A stretch of DNA of 11,071 nucleotides from Bordetella parapertussis. Its GTDB lineage: Bacteria; Pseudomonadota; Gammaproteobacteria; Burkholderiales; Burkholderiaceae_B. The position numbers and the translations under genes are program-made. Positions within the stretch are counted from its first letter, which is position 1, and each line of letters begins with the position of its first letter. Below, one piece after another: positions 6,066 to 11,071 of this stretch. Location of the stretch: assembly GCA_945862495.1 (NCBI GenBank), contig CAMAYM010000083.1, positions 1 through 11,071 on the forward strand, given 5' to 3'. Under the pieces are notes generated by a model, which worked only from the letters and a program-made list of their open reading frames with translations, did not search any database and was not told the DNA's origin.

Positions 6066-7525
6066 TTTTCGGTTCTCCCATAGTGATCTTCAAAACGGAC
6101 GATGTCGTCTTCGCCCAAGTAGCTGCCAGATTGCACTTCGATGATTTCGAGTGGAATGCTGCCGGGGTTTGCCAAGCGGTGTACCTCGCCCAAGGGGATG
6201 TAAGTTGATTGGTTTTCGGTCAATGTCAACACTTTGTCGCCGTTGGTGATTTCGGCGGTTCCGGTCACCACGATCCAGTGCTCGGCGCGGTGGTGGTGTT
6301 TTTGCAGGCTCAGGCTGGCCTTGGGCTTGACCTGGATGCGCTTGACTTTGAAGCGGTCGCCTTCGTCAATGCTGTCGTACCAGCCCCAAGGTCGGTGCAC
6401 TTTGCGGTGCAGGGTTTGCTCTTCGCGCTTTTGTGAGGTGAGTTGGTTGACGATGTGTTTCACGTCTTGGCTGCGCGACTTGCTGGTAACCAGCACGGCG
6501 TCTGCGGTTTCGACCACCACCAAATTGCTCACGCCCACCAGCGCCACCAAGCGGCTGCTGGCGTGAACCAGGGTGTTGTGGCTGTCGGTGTGCAGCACGT
6601 CGCCCACATGGGCATTGCCCAGTGCGTCTTTGGGCTGCACTTGCCACACGGCGTCCCACGCGCCAAGGTCGTTCCAGCCGGCATCGAGCGGCACCATCTG
6701 GATGGGAAATGCGCTGCCGGGGCAGTGCTCCATGACCGCGTAGTCAACCGACTCAGAGGGGATGGCTCCAAACTGGGCTTTGCCGGGACGCACAAAGGCG
6801 CCGTCTGTCTTTCGGGCTTCCCACGCGGTGCGGGTGGCTTGCAAGATGGCGGGGGCAAATTGCTCGATGGCCGCCAGCCAAACAGAGGCTTTGAGCACGA
6901 ACATCCCGGCGTTCCAGTAGTAGCCGCCTTCTTTTAGGTAGCCTTCGGCAGTGGCTTGGTTGGGCTTTTCTACGAAGGCTTGAACGGTCAGGGGCTGGAT
7001 TGCCGCGTCGCTTCGCTCCTCGCAATGACGGGCTATCTTGATGTAGCCGTAGCCTGTTTCGGGTTTGTCGGGGGTGACACCCAATATGACGATGTTGCCT
7101 TGCTCGGCTTGGGCAATGGCTTGTTGCACGGCGGCGGTAAATGCCTCTGGGTTGGCAATGGTTTGGTCTGCGGGGGTGACGACCAGCACGGGGTCTTGGC
7201 CGTTTTGCACAGCGGCCAATGCTGCCAGGGTTAAGGCTGGGGCGGTGTTGCGGCCCGTGGGCTCGAGCAAGCCGGTGCCCAGGGTAATGCCCACTTCGCG
7301 CAGTTGTTCTGATGCTAAAAAGCGGTGGTCTTCGCCGCTGACGATGACGGGGGCTGCTACCTGAACGCTGTCGTTGCCCAAAGCGGCCAGCCTTTGCGCG
7401 GCTTGCTGAAACAAGCTTTCATTGCCGGTGAGGCAAAGAAATTGCTTGGGAAAACCGGTGCGCGACAGGGGCCACAAACGTGTGCCGGAGCCGCCGCATA
7501 GGATGACGGGGGTGACTTGGATCAT
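6062..7525 (-). CDS. manC: Mannose-1-phosphate guanylyltransferase / mannose-6-phosphate isomerase (bifunctional)
   Basis: ManC (CpsB/AlgA type) supplies GDP-mannose for the Gmd/Fcl branch. The 487-residue product has an N-terminal nucleotidyltransferase domain beginning VILCGGSGTRLWPLSR (res 8-22), with KQFL, EPTGRNTAPA (88-97), VTPADQ (116-121), GYGYI (158-162) and FVEKP (184-188), then YWNAGMF, and PLDAGWNDLGAWD (279-291). The C-terminal type II isomerase cupin starts near RPWGWYDSID (378-387) and carries the metal-site block SLSLQKHHHRAEHW (404-417) and YIPLGEVHRL. Both domains appear complete. An oddity is that residues 166-177 (RHCEERSDAAIQ) are encoded exactly by a palindromic repeat copy (7032-6997) lying in the linker between GYGYI and FVEKP. 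That linker varies in length among family members, so function is probably kept. The start at 7525 overlaps the regulator stop as ATGA; the end overlaps fcl as ATGA. Confidence 0.96.
   Translation of the reverse strand: MIQVTPVILCGGSGTRLWPLSRTGFPKQFLCLTGNESLFQQAAQRLAALGNDSVQVAAPVIVSGEDHRFLASEQLREVGITLGTGLLEPTGRNTAPALTLAALAAVQNGQDPVLVVTPADQTIANPEAFTAAVQQAIAQAEQGNIVILGVTPDKPETGYGYIKIARHCEERSDAAIQPLTVQAFVEKPNQATAEGYLKEGGYYWNAGMFVLKASVWLAAIEQFAPAILQATRTAWEARKTDGAFVRPGKAQFGAIPSESVDYAVMEHCPGSAFPIQMVPLDAGWNDLGAWDAVWQVQPKDALGNAHVGDVLHTDSHNTLVHASSRLVALVGVSNLVVVETADAVLVTSKSRSQDVKHIVNQLTSQKREEQTLHRKVHRPWGWYDSIDEGDRFKVKRIQVKPKASLSLQKHHHRAEHWIVVTGTAEITNGDKVLTLTENQSTYIPLGEVHRLANPGSIPLEIIEVQSGSYLGEDDIVRFEDHYGRTEK
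6997..7032. repeat. Palindromic repeat, copy 2, inside manC and read in frame
   Basis: The 36 bases run from GGATTGCCGC through GTCGCTTCGCTCCTCGCAAT to GACGGG on the plus strand. It shares both ends (GGATTGC and CGCAATGACGGG) with copies 1 and 3 but has a longer middle. Its length is a multiple of three and it is translated within manC as RHCEERSDAAIQ without a stop. Confidence 0.88.
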
Positions 7526-7887
7526 GCTTTTTGTGTTTTGTCTTGACCTGGGGCCTCGACTTCAGACTTGAGCGCCTCTATCTCTAACTTGAGTGCTTCG
7601 TACTCTTCCATCTTGCGGCTGAGGAATCGGGTGGTCAGGGCCACTTTTTCTGCAATGCCCATGGGCGTGAGCAAATACATGTACTTGAACTTGTTCTTGC
7701 TGCTAGAGAAGTTTTGCATCTTCACAAGGCCCTTGTCGATGAGGGCGTTCAGGCAGTAGTTCAGCCCGCCCACGCTCATGCCCAGCTTCTCAGCCAGCTC
7801 ACGTTGGGTCAGGTCCGGGTTGTCTTGCAAGATGCGCATGATCCGAAAATTGGTGTCTTCTTGGGTCTGGGCTTGAGGGCTGGTCAT
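7522..7887 (-). CDS. EPS-associated MarR-type winged-helix transcriptional regulator
   Basis: This 121-residue DNA-binding protein is the first gene of the operon. A winged helix-turn-helix is clear: NFRIMRILQDNPDLTQRELA, then EKLGMSVGGLNYCLNALIDKGLV (about res 13-56), followed by a wing NKFKYMYLLTPMGIAEK (65-81). A charged helical tail, likely coiled coil (about 83-112, EEYEALKLEIEALKSEVEA), could serve dimerisation. This size and layout fit the MarR-type regulators associated with exopolysaccharide loci in proteobacteria. It presumably controls the operon it heads; the ligand is unknown. The stop overlaps the manC start as ATGA. The ATG at 7887 is immediately preceded by a palindromic repeat (7890-7919) and has no good Shine-Dalgarno (only GTGAAG, part of the repeat). 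Confidence 0.88.
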   Translation of the reverse strand: MTSPQAQTQEDTNFRIMRILQDNPDLTQRELAEKLGMSVGGLNYCLNALIDKGLVKMQNFSSSKNKFKYMYLLTPMGIAEKVALTTRFLSRKMEEYEALKLEIEALKSEVEAPGQDKTQKA

Positions 7888-7889
7888 GT

Positions 7890-7919
7890 GGATTGCTTCA
7901 CTTCGTTCGCAATGACGGG
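7890..7919. repeat. Palindromic repeat, copy 3, abutting the regulator start
   Basis: The plus strand reads GGATTGCTTCACTTCGTTCG followed by CAATGACGGG, with the same ends and orientation as copies 1 and 2. On the minus strand it forms the immediate 5' leader of the regulator gene, ending two bases before its ATG, so any mRNA would carry the hairpin across the ribosome-binding region. Confidence 0.87.
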
Positions 7920-8252
7920 AATATTCACAAGGTCTAAATAGGTTTCGGGCAGGCTACCGCAGTGCCGTGTCGCAAAAGACCAACTCGGCAGCGCGGTTTT
8001 GGGGTCGGCTACGGCAAGAAAGGTAGCGACATTTGTTAGATGTTTAACTGTACCGCACTTCAACCGTCCGTTCGAAGTTTGAACAAAACAATTTATCGAT
8101 TGCAGAATCTTTTTGGGTGGCCGATTGGTCTTGGATGCCATCGACACCTTGCGCGATGGACAGAGAGCTTCCAGACCTTCGGGACATTCAGCCTGCGGTT
8201 GCCCTGCCCTGCTGCTGGCACTAAATTAATGCTTTGAACCGCCGCATCGACC
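7920..8252. other. Divergent intergenic region between the EPS regulator and the recombinase
   Basis: About 330 bases lie between a repeat copy and the recombinase start. No convincing gene is present; the open frames here have no recognisable features, and one of them owes its end to the repeat. It must hold the promoters of both the leftward operon and, probably, the rightward recombinase. The section around 8070-8110 is AT-rich compared with its surroundings. No tRNA or attachment-site pair was seen. Confidence 0.6.
8070..8084. promoter_or_regulatory. Candidate operator palindrome
   Basis: The 15 bases GTTCGAAGTTTGAAC form an imperfect inverted repeat (GTTC-x-AA-x-TT-x-GAAC). It lies about 185 bases upstream of the EPS regulator start and about 170 bases upstream of the recombinase start. 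On the plus strand its right arm includes TTGAAC, followed after 18 bases by CAGAAT, a weak sigma-70-like pair. Winged-helix dimers bind sites of this size, but nothing here proves binding. Confidence 0.22.
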
Positions 8253-9284
8253 ATGATGTCAGAGCTTGTAGCCGCAGCCGCCCAAGATGAATTGTTGATC
8301 CTCCCCAAGGGTAAAGTCCGCCTCCACGGCATTGATCTCGATGAGGATTTTTTGTCAGAGCTGGTTGCCCGGCACTTCAGGCGGCAACAGTGGCAGGCCA
8401 AGCCCATGTTTTCGGATGCGTATGGCATTTACATGCGCGAGAACCCCTCAGCACACCGCCGCAAGTTCAAGACCGTGGCGCAGCATGCTTATGCGCTGTT
8501 TGTGGCCCAGTTTGGCGACATGCCTTTGGATGAATTGCGCCATGCGCACATCACCGAGTTCAGGGACAGCCAACTGGCCCGTGGGCTGCACGCCAACAGC
8601 GTAAGACGGCACATCAACATGCTCAATGCCATGGTGAACATGGCGTTCAAGCACCTGGACATGGATCGCCTCAGCCCTTTCAGACGCTTGTACATCCGGG
8701 GCGAGGGTGAGTTGTCGCACACCATGGCGCCCATCAGCGTGGAGCACCTGCGCAAGGTGAAGACGCACTTGCTCAGCCACCCAATTCCGTCGCGCTTGGC
8801 GGCGCTGATTCAGCTCAACACCGGCATGCGCATTTCAGAGCCCGTGCTGGCGCGCCTGGATGACTTGGTGCTAGACCATGACATTCCACACTTGTGGGTG
8901 CGCAAAAACAGCCTGACCGACCGCAAAACCCAAGCCAGCATTCGCTGCGTGCCACTGCTGGGGGTGTCGCTGGAGGCCGCCCAAGAACTGCACCGTCGTG
9001 CGGTCAGGCAAAAAAGTGAATGGCTGATGCCGCAATATGTATCAGAGATTGGCAACACCTCGTGCGCCGCCACGCTCAACAAGACCATGCGGCACCTCGA
9101 CTTCAGGACCCACATGTTCAGGCATGCCTTCATTGACCGCCTAAAGGCCTGCGGCGACGTGCCCGTACCGATTGCTGAATCCATTACAGGCCACGAGCGC
9201 AACGCTTCAGAATTTGCCCGCTATGGCTCGGTGGGCTACACGTTGGAGCAGAAAAAGGCGGTGATTGAGCGGATATTGGTTTGA
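8253..9284 (+). CDS. Tyrosine recombinase / phage-type integrase
   Basis: This 343-residue protein is a site-specific recombinase. The N-terminal about 60 residues may bind arm sites. A core-binding SAM-like helical domain spans roughly 68-150 (AQHAYALFVAQFGDMPLDEL and the following helices). The catalytic domain carries the complete set of residues: R193 in NTGMRISE, a beta-hairpin lysine (K225 most likely), H287-M-F-R290 in THMFRHAF, H314 in ITGHE, and Tyr324 as probable nucleophile (ARYGSVGY; Y329 is the alternative). Length and motifs indicate an intact enzyme. The start is constrained by an in-frame stop at 8235-8237; ATG at 8253 and 8256 are both possible and neither has a strong Shine-Dalgarno. 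It is transcribed away from the polysaccharide operon and towards the convergent MNT-HEPN pair. No attachment site is recognised, so whether it drives an element or acts as a resident recombinase is open. Confidence 0.9.
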   Translation: MMSELVAAAAQDELLILPKGKVRLHGIDLDEDFLSELVARHFRRQQWQAKPMFSDAYGIYMRENPSAHRRKFKTVAQHAYALFVAQFGDMPLDELRHAHITEFRDSQLARGLHANSVRRHINMLNAMVNMAFKHLDMDRLSPFRRLYIRGEGELSHTMAPISVEHLRKVKTHLLSHPIPSRLAALIQLNTGMRISEPVLARLDDLVLDHDIPHLWVRKNSLTDRKTQASIRCVPLLGVSLEAAQELHRRAVRQKSEWLMPQYVSEIGNTSCAATLNKTMRHLDFRTHMFRHAFIDRLKACGDVPVPIAESITGHERNASEFARYGSVGYTLEQKKAVIERILV

Positions 9285-9291
9285 GCTGCAG

Positions 9292-9319
9292 GGTTGGCTC
9301 CTTGCGGCGGAGCCAAACC
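9292..9319. terminator. Hairpin between convergent genes, possible bidirectional terminator
   Basis: GGTTGGCTCC (9292-9301) can pair with GGAGCCAAACC (9309-9319) with one bulged base and a 7-base loop, starting 8 bases after the recombinase stop. It sits between the convergent recombinase and hepT-like genes. There is no T tract on either side, so it is not a textbook intrinsic terminator. Confidence 0.4.
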
Positions 9320-9387
9320 AAAGCAGAAAACCGCACGAATGGTGGCCGGATAGAGTTTTGGGCCACGTTGGGCTTGAAAGTAGCCGG

Positions 9388-9852
9388 TTACGTCTTGATT
9401 TTGCTTTGAAACTGCGTCAGTACTGCAATGAGCTTGACTGCTGCATGGATTGCAGCTTGCAAGCGTTCAAAACGCTCAGTGGGATTGTCCGGGTAATCAT
9501 GGGCAAACTGGTTGCGAATTTGGCGTAGGGTTTGCCATTCATCAGCACTCGCGAGCCAGCCAAGTTGCTCTAGACGGGCAAAACGGTCCAACGCGGACAT
9601 TATTGCCACCTCTTCTCCTAGTGCCTTAAGCAAGGTGGGTACGAGCTTGGCGCCCATGTCGTCTTGCAGCCGGGTGTAACGGTAGGCAAATTGGTCAAGT
9701 AAGCGGCGGTCTTCTTTGCCCAGATGGGCGTAATCATCCACACCCATGCCCCGAACTTTGATGTCATGCAAGGCGTCTTGTAGTGCATCTGCATGGCCTT
9801 GGCACAAAGCCAAGCTGTGCTGAAGTGCCAGTTGTTCGGGGGTTTGATTCAT
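9388..9852 (-). CDS. hepT: HEPN-domain toxin, HepT-like partner of an MNT antitoxin
   Basis: The 154-residue, mostly helical protein fits the HEPN fold. Its key signature is R113-N-Q-F-A-H118-D-Y120, exactly the RX4HXY motif of HepT toxins. In that family Arg and His form the RNase active site, and the Tyr is the residue AMPylated by the MntA partner to neutralise the toxin. The surrounding ADEWQTLRQIRNQFAHDYPD block is typical. The N-terminal half (MNQTPEQLALQHSLALC and on) has no further motif that I can name. Its ATG at 9852 overlaps the stop of the upstream nucleotidyltransferase as ATGA, so the two are translationally coupled with the antitoxin first. It could alternatively be a non-toxic substrate-binding subunit of the HI0074 type; the intact motif favours the toxin reading. 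Confidence 0.82.
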   Translation of the reverse strand: MNQTPEQLALQHSLALCQGHADALQDALHDIKVRGMGVDDYAHLGKEDRRLLDQFAYRYTRLQDDMGAKLVPTLLKALGEEVAIMSALDRFARLEQLGWLASADEWQTLRQIRNQFAHDYPDNPTERFERLQAAIHAAVKLIAVLTQFQSKIKT

Positions 9853-10169
9853 TGAAGTTTGATGCCTGTGTTGTGGGCCACTTCCACAATGGGGCGCGGG
9901 TCTTGAGCTTGCTCTACAACAAGGTCAATTTTTCTCTCACCCAAAGAATTCTCCAGCAAATTCAGCATCTTGATTTTTTGCATGAACGCCTGCTGTGGCT
10001 CAGCGGCATCTGCGGCTGTGCGGACATGTGGGCGCACCAACAAGTCAATGTCGCCACCTTTTTTGGAATCATCCACGCGAGAACCAAAAAGCCACACAGA
10101 TGTGCCTTGGCCGAATGCAGCGGTTGCGGCCTGGCAAATGGCCTGAATTTGGTCGGTGTTGAGACGCAT
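9849..10169 (-). CDS. mntA: Minimal nucleotidyltransferase (MNT) antitoxin, MntA-like
   Basis: This 106-residue protein is a small pol-beta-superfamily nucleotidyltransferase. The core motif is VWLFGSRVDDSKKGGDIDLLV, with G29-S30 then D40-I-D42 (a GSX9DXD spacing) and a third acidic residue D82 in KIDLVV. These three acids form the metal site. MntA enzymes transfer AMP from ATP to the tyrosine of the HEPN partner encoded immediately downstream, silencing its RNase activity. The intact triad suggests activity. Gene order (mntA then hepT) and the ATGA overlap agree with known modules. The bases before the ATG at 10169 include TACAAT only seven bases upstream, a possible -10 element that would give an almost leaderless mRNA; the GAGGG between them is too close to the ATG for a normal Shine-Dalgarno. 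Confidence 0.88.
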   Translation of the reverse strand: MRLNTDQIQAICQAATAAFGQGTSVWLFGSRVDDSKKGGDIDLLVRPHVRTAADAAEPQQAFMQKIKMLNLLENSLGERKIDLVVEQAQDPRPIVEVAHNTGIKLQ

Positions 10170-10285
10170 GCCCTCATTGTATGCTCGGCCGGCGAAGGGG
10201 CTTACGCCACGAGAAAAAAGCTACATGAGCAGTCTAAAAGTCATGAGATGTTTGAGTTATTGGCGTTCTTTTTGGAGAAATCTTC

Positions 10286-10441
10286 ATGTTACCAACAGCA
10301 TTTATGACTGAGGCTGAAGAAGGCGGATTCGTTGCCCTAAACCCTGAAACAGGCACCACCACTCAATGTGAAACCTATGAGGAATCCATTCAAAACCTGA
10401 GGGAAGCCACGAGCTTGTACTTGGACGAGTTTCCAATGAAA
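10286..10441 (+). pseudogene. hicB: 5' fragment of a hicB-type antitoxin gene
   Basis: The reading frame starts at an ATG with a good Shine-Dalgarno (GGAG at 10274-10277, 8 bases away) and encodes MLPTAFMTEAEEGGFVALNP, then ETGTTTQCETYEESIQNLRE and ATSLYLDEFP. This matches the small partial-RNase-H fold of HicB antitoxins (EGG-[YF]-V-A...P-x-x-G-x-x-T-Q-G-E-T-x-E-E-A...LREA...LYL-[ED]). The usual Gly after Gln is Cys here. After about residue 52 the resemblance ends, because the remaining frame (to 10588) is antisense to a different gene fragment. No HicA toxin gene is seen next to it. It is therefore probably an orphan truncated antitoxin. The frame runs on to 100 codons, so a misfolded longer product might be made. 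Confidence 0.72.
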
Positions 10442-10444
10442 GTT

Positions 10445-10594
10445 CACAGCCATCTTTTGCTCGTATACCAACAGGTCTTCCAAGGCAATACGACGGTGCG
10501 AACCCACTTTTCGATGCGGAAGGCGCCCGGCCTCCATTTCCTTGATCACAAACGGCCGAGAGACGTTCAGGAAATTGGCCCTGGATGACATCAA
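10445..10594 (-). pseudogene. Fragment of an excisionase-family (MerR-like) HTH antitoxin/DNA-binding gene
   Basis: On the minus strand the frame reads ANFLNVSRPFVIKEMEAGRL, then PHRKVGSHRRIALEDLLVYE. This is the characteristic winged HTH of excisionase-family proteins (NVSRP...L-x-x-G-x-[IL]-P-[FY/H]-x-K-V-G-x-H-R-R-I...EDL-x-x-Y), which often pair with PIN-domain toxins. The N-terminal part is missing or eroded: a TAA stop (10598-10600) lies just upstream, and the usual T-x-Q-E-A-A before NFLNVS is reduced to SSRA. The C-terminal part is lost where the frame enters the hicB fragment near 10442. No partner toxin is visible. It is best read as a decayed remnant. Confidence 0.65.
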
Positions 10595-10836
10595 GACTTA
10601 TGAAGCCCAACGAGCCTGCGGAGTGTGCTGACAACTTTTTCGACAAGCTTGCCAGTCAGCCCTGATGCAACCCATTGTCGCAATTGAACTTTTCCAAAAC
10701 CTACGTCCTTTCATAAAGAGTCTTGAGTAAAGAAGAGCAACTAAAATCGACCAGAAGTAAAAAAGGTGGTCAGGCGACTTGTACCGAACCAACCCTCAAA
10801 GCTCCTGAGTACTGCTGAGTATCTGTGAGGAAACAT
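10595..10836. other. Gene-poor stretch between the HTH fragment and the DUF4143 gene
   Basis: About 240 bases without a recognisable gene. The open frames on either strand are short and have no family features. A plus-strand peptide near 10606-10665 (KPNEPAECADNFFDKLASQP) is not recognised. The sequence is relatively AT-rich around 10690-10770. It is probably eroded intergenic DNA. Confidence 0.5.
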
Positions 10837-10851
10837 GGGGCTATTTGCCCC
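10837..10851. terminator. Small GC hairpin at the stop codon of the DUF4143-type gene
   Basis: GGGGC-TATTT-GCCCC is a perfect 5-base-pair stem with a 5-base loop that overlaps the TAG stop (10841-10843). On the minus strand it is followed only by ATGTTT, so termination activity is uncertain. Confidence 0.25.
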
Positions 10852-11071
10852 AGAGGGTAGCGAGCGGAGCGGCCCAGATGTTATTGCCTAATGGCAAAGT
10901 CTCGTCACCGTCATAAAGCAAAATGCCCATCTTGAATTGATTGCCTGCCAGACTGGCCAGCTTTCTCAAGCCCCGCAGATCACTTTCCTTGACGGTGGCA
11001 GAGGCCTTGACTTCAACGCCGACCAAGTGCCCAGCCGCGTTTTCAATGACCACATCGACCTCGACTTTGTC
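10841..11071 (-). CDS. C-terminal part of a DUF4143-type ATPase (partial, continues beyond the window)
   Basis: The frame is open to the right edge, so only the last 76 residues are visible. They begin DKVEVDVVIENAAGHLVGVE, followed by VKAS...KESDLRGLRKLASLAG. This is the C-terminal DUF4143 domain that follows an AAA ATPase domain in a common family of bacterial ATP-binding proteins of unknown role. The EVD...VEVKAS pattern is a PD-(D/E)XK-nuclease-like motif with Asp, Glu and Lys. Reading it as a 70-residue gene starting at a GTG at 11053 is less likely, since the conserved EVD lies upstream of that codon. The ATPase domain should lie to the right of this window. The function is not established; linkage to toxin-antitoxin genes suggests accessory DNA. 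Confidence 0.82.
   Translation of the reverse strand, partial: DKVEVDVVIENAAGHLVGVEVKASATVKESDLRGLRKLASLAGNQFKMGILLYDGDETLPLGNNIWAAPLATLWGK

Noticed and set aside
5031..6083. Plus-strand frame of 350 codons antisense to fcl
   Set aside because: The fcl gene matches its family end to end; the antisense frame is open only because of codon bias.
5052..7919. CRISPR array
   Set aside because: The three repeats are about 1.9 and 0.9 kb apart, differ in length, and have genes between them, not spacers.
7884..8147. Minus-strand frame of 87 codons upstream of the EPS regulator
   Set aside because: Its last residues (IANEVKQS) come from the palindromic repeat, it overlaps the regulator start, and the rest shows no motif.
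8253..9390. Prophage or tRNA-integrated element with att sites
   Set aside because: No tRNA, no matching direct repeats and no phage structural genes could be seen around the recombinase.
9783..10307. Plus-strand frame of 174 codons across the MNT-HEPN genes
   Set aside because: It is antisense to two genes with clear active-site motifs and has no features of its own.

Overview
The window looks like a betaproteobacterial chromosome segment, most likely Burkholderiales and perhaps Comamonadaceae. This rests on the protein style (ManC, Fcl and Gmd type, plus an EPS-associated MarR-type regulator next to manC) and on the imperfect palindromic repeat family of the form GTCATTGCGA...GCAATCC, present three times. 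The genus cannot be fixed from sequence alone.

Positions 1-7887 (all minus strand, so read right to left) form a surface-polysaccharide sugar-nucleotide operon. It begins with a small winged-helix regulator (7522-7887). Next come manC, fcl and gmd, which turn mannose-1-phosphate into GDP-mannose and GDP-L-fucose. Then follow rfbF and rfbG, which make CDP-glucose and CDP-4-keto-6-deoxyglucose, and an SDR reductase/epimerase plus a cupin epimerase that probably turn this intermediate into a CDP-6-deoxyhexose. No rfbH-type dehydrase is present, so a 3,6-dideoxyhexose is not predicted from this window. Many junctions are ATGA overlaps or very tight, which suggests translational coupling. The far end (18-602) is a scar: the 5' part of a wzx flippase gene with a frameshift, joined to the 3' part of a second epimerase gene. 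The operon therefore supplies activated sugars but has no intact flippase, polymerase or glycosyltransferase in view.

Positions 7888-8252 are a divergent intergenic region with a repeat copy and a possible operator palindrome. A plus-strand tyrosine recombinase (8253-9284) follows and ends in a hairpin.

Positions 9388-11071 are an accessory zone. It holds an intact MntA/HepT-type (MNT-HEPN) toxin-antitoxin pair on the minus strand, a truncated hicB antitoxin gene (+) that abuts a truncated excisionase/antitoxin-type HTH gene (-), a gene-poor stretch, and the 3' end of a DUF4143-type ATPase gene that enters from the right edge. The recombinase, the toxin-antitoxin genes and the gene fragments suggest a recombination-prone island flank beside a polysaccharide locus.

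The most interesting points are the wzx/epimerase chimera, a palindromic repeat read in frame as 12 residues inside ManC, repeat copies placed just upstream of two start codons, the split SDR plus cupin pair acting on a CDP-sugar, and the hicB/HTH tail-to-tail fragment junction.
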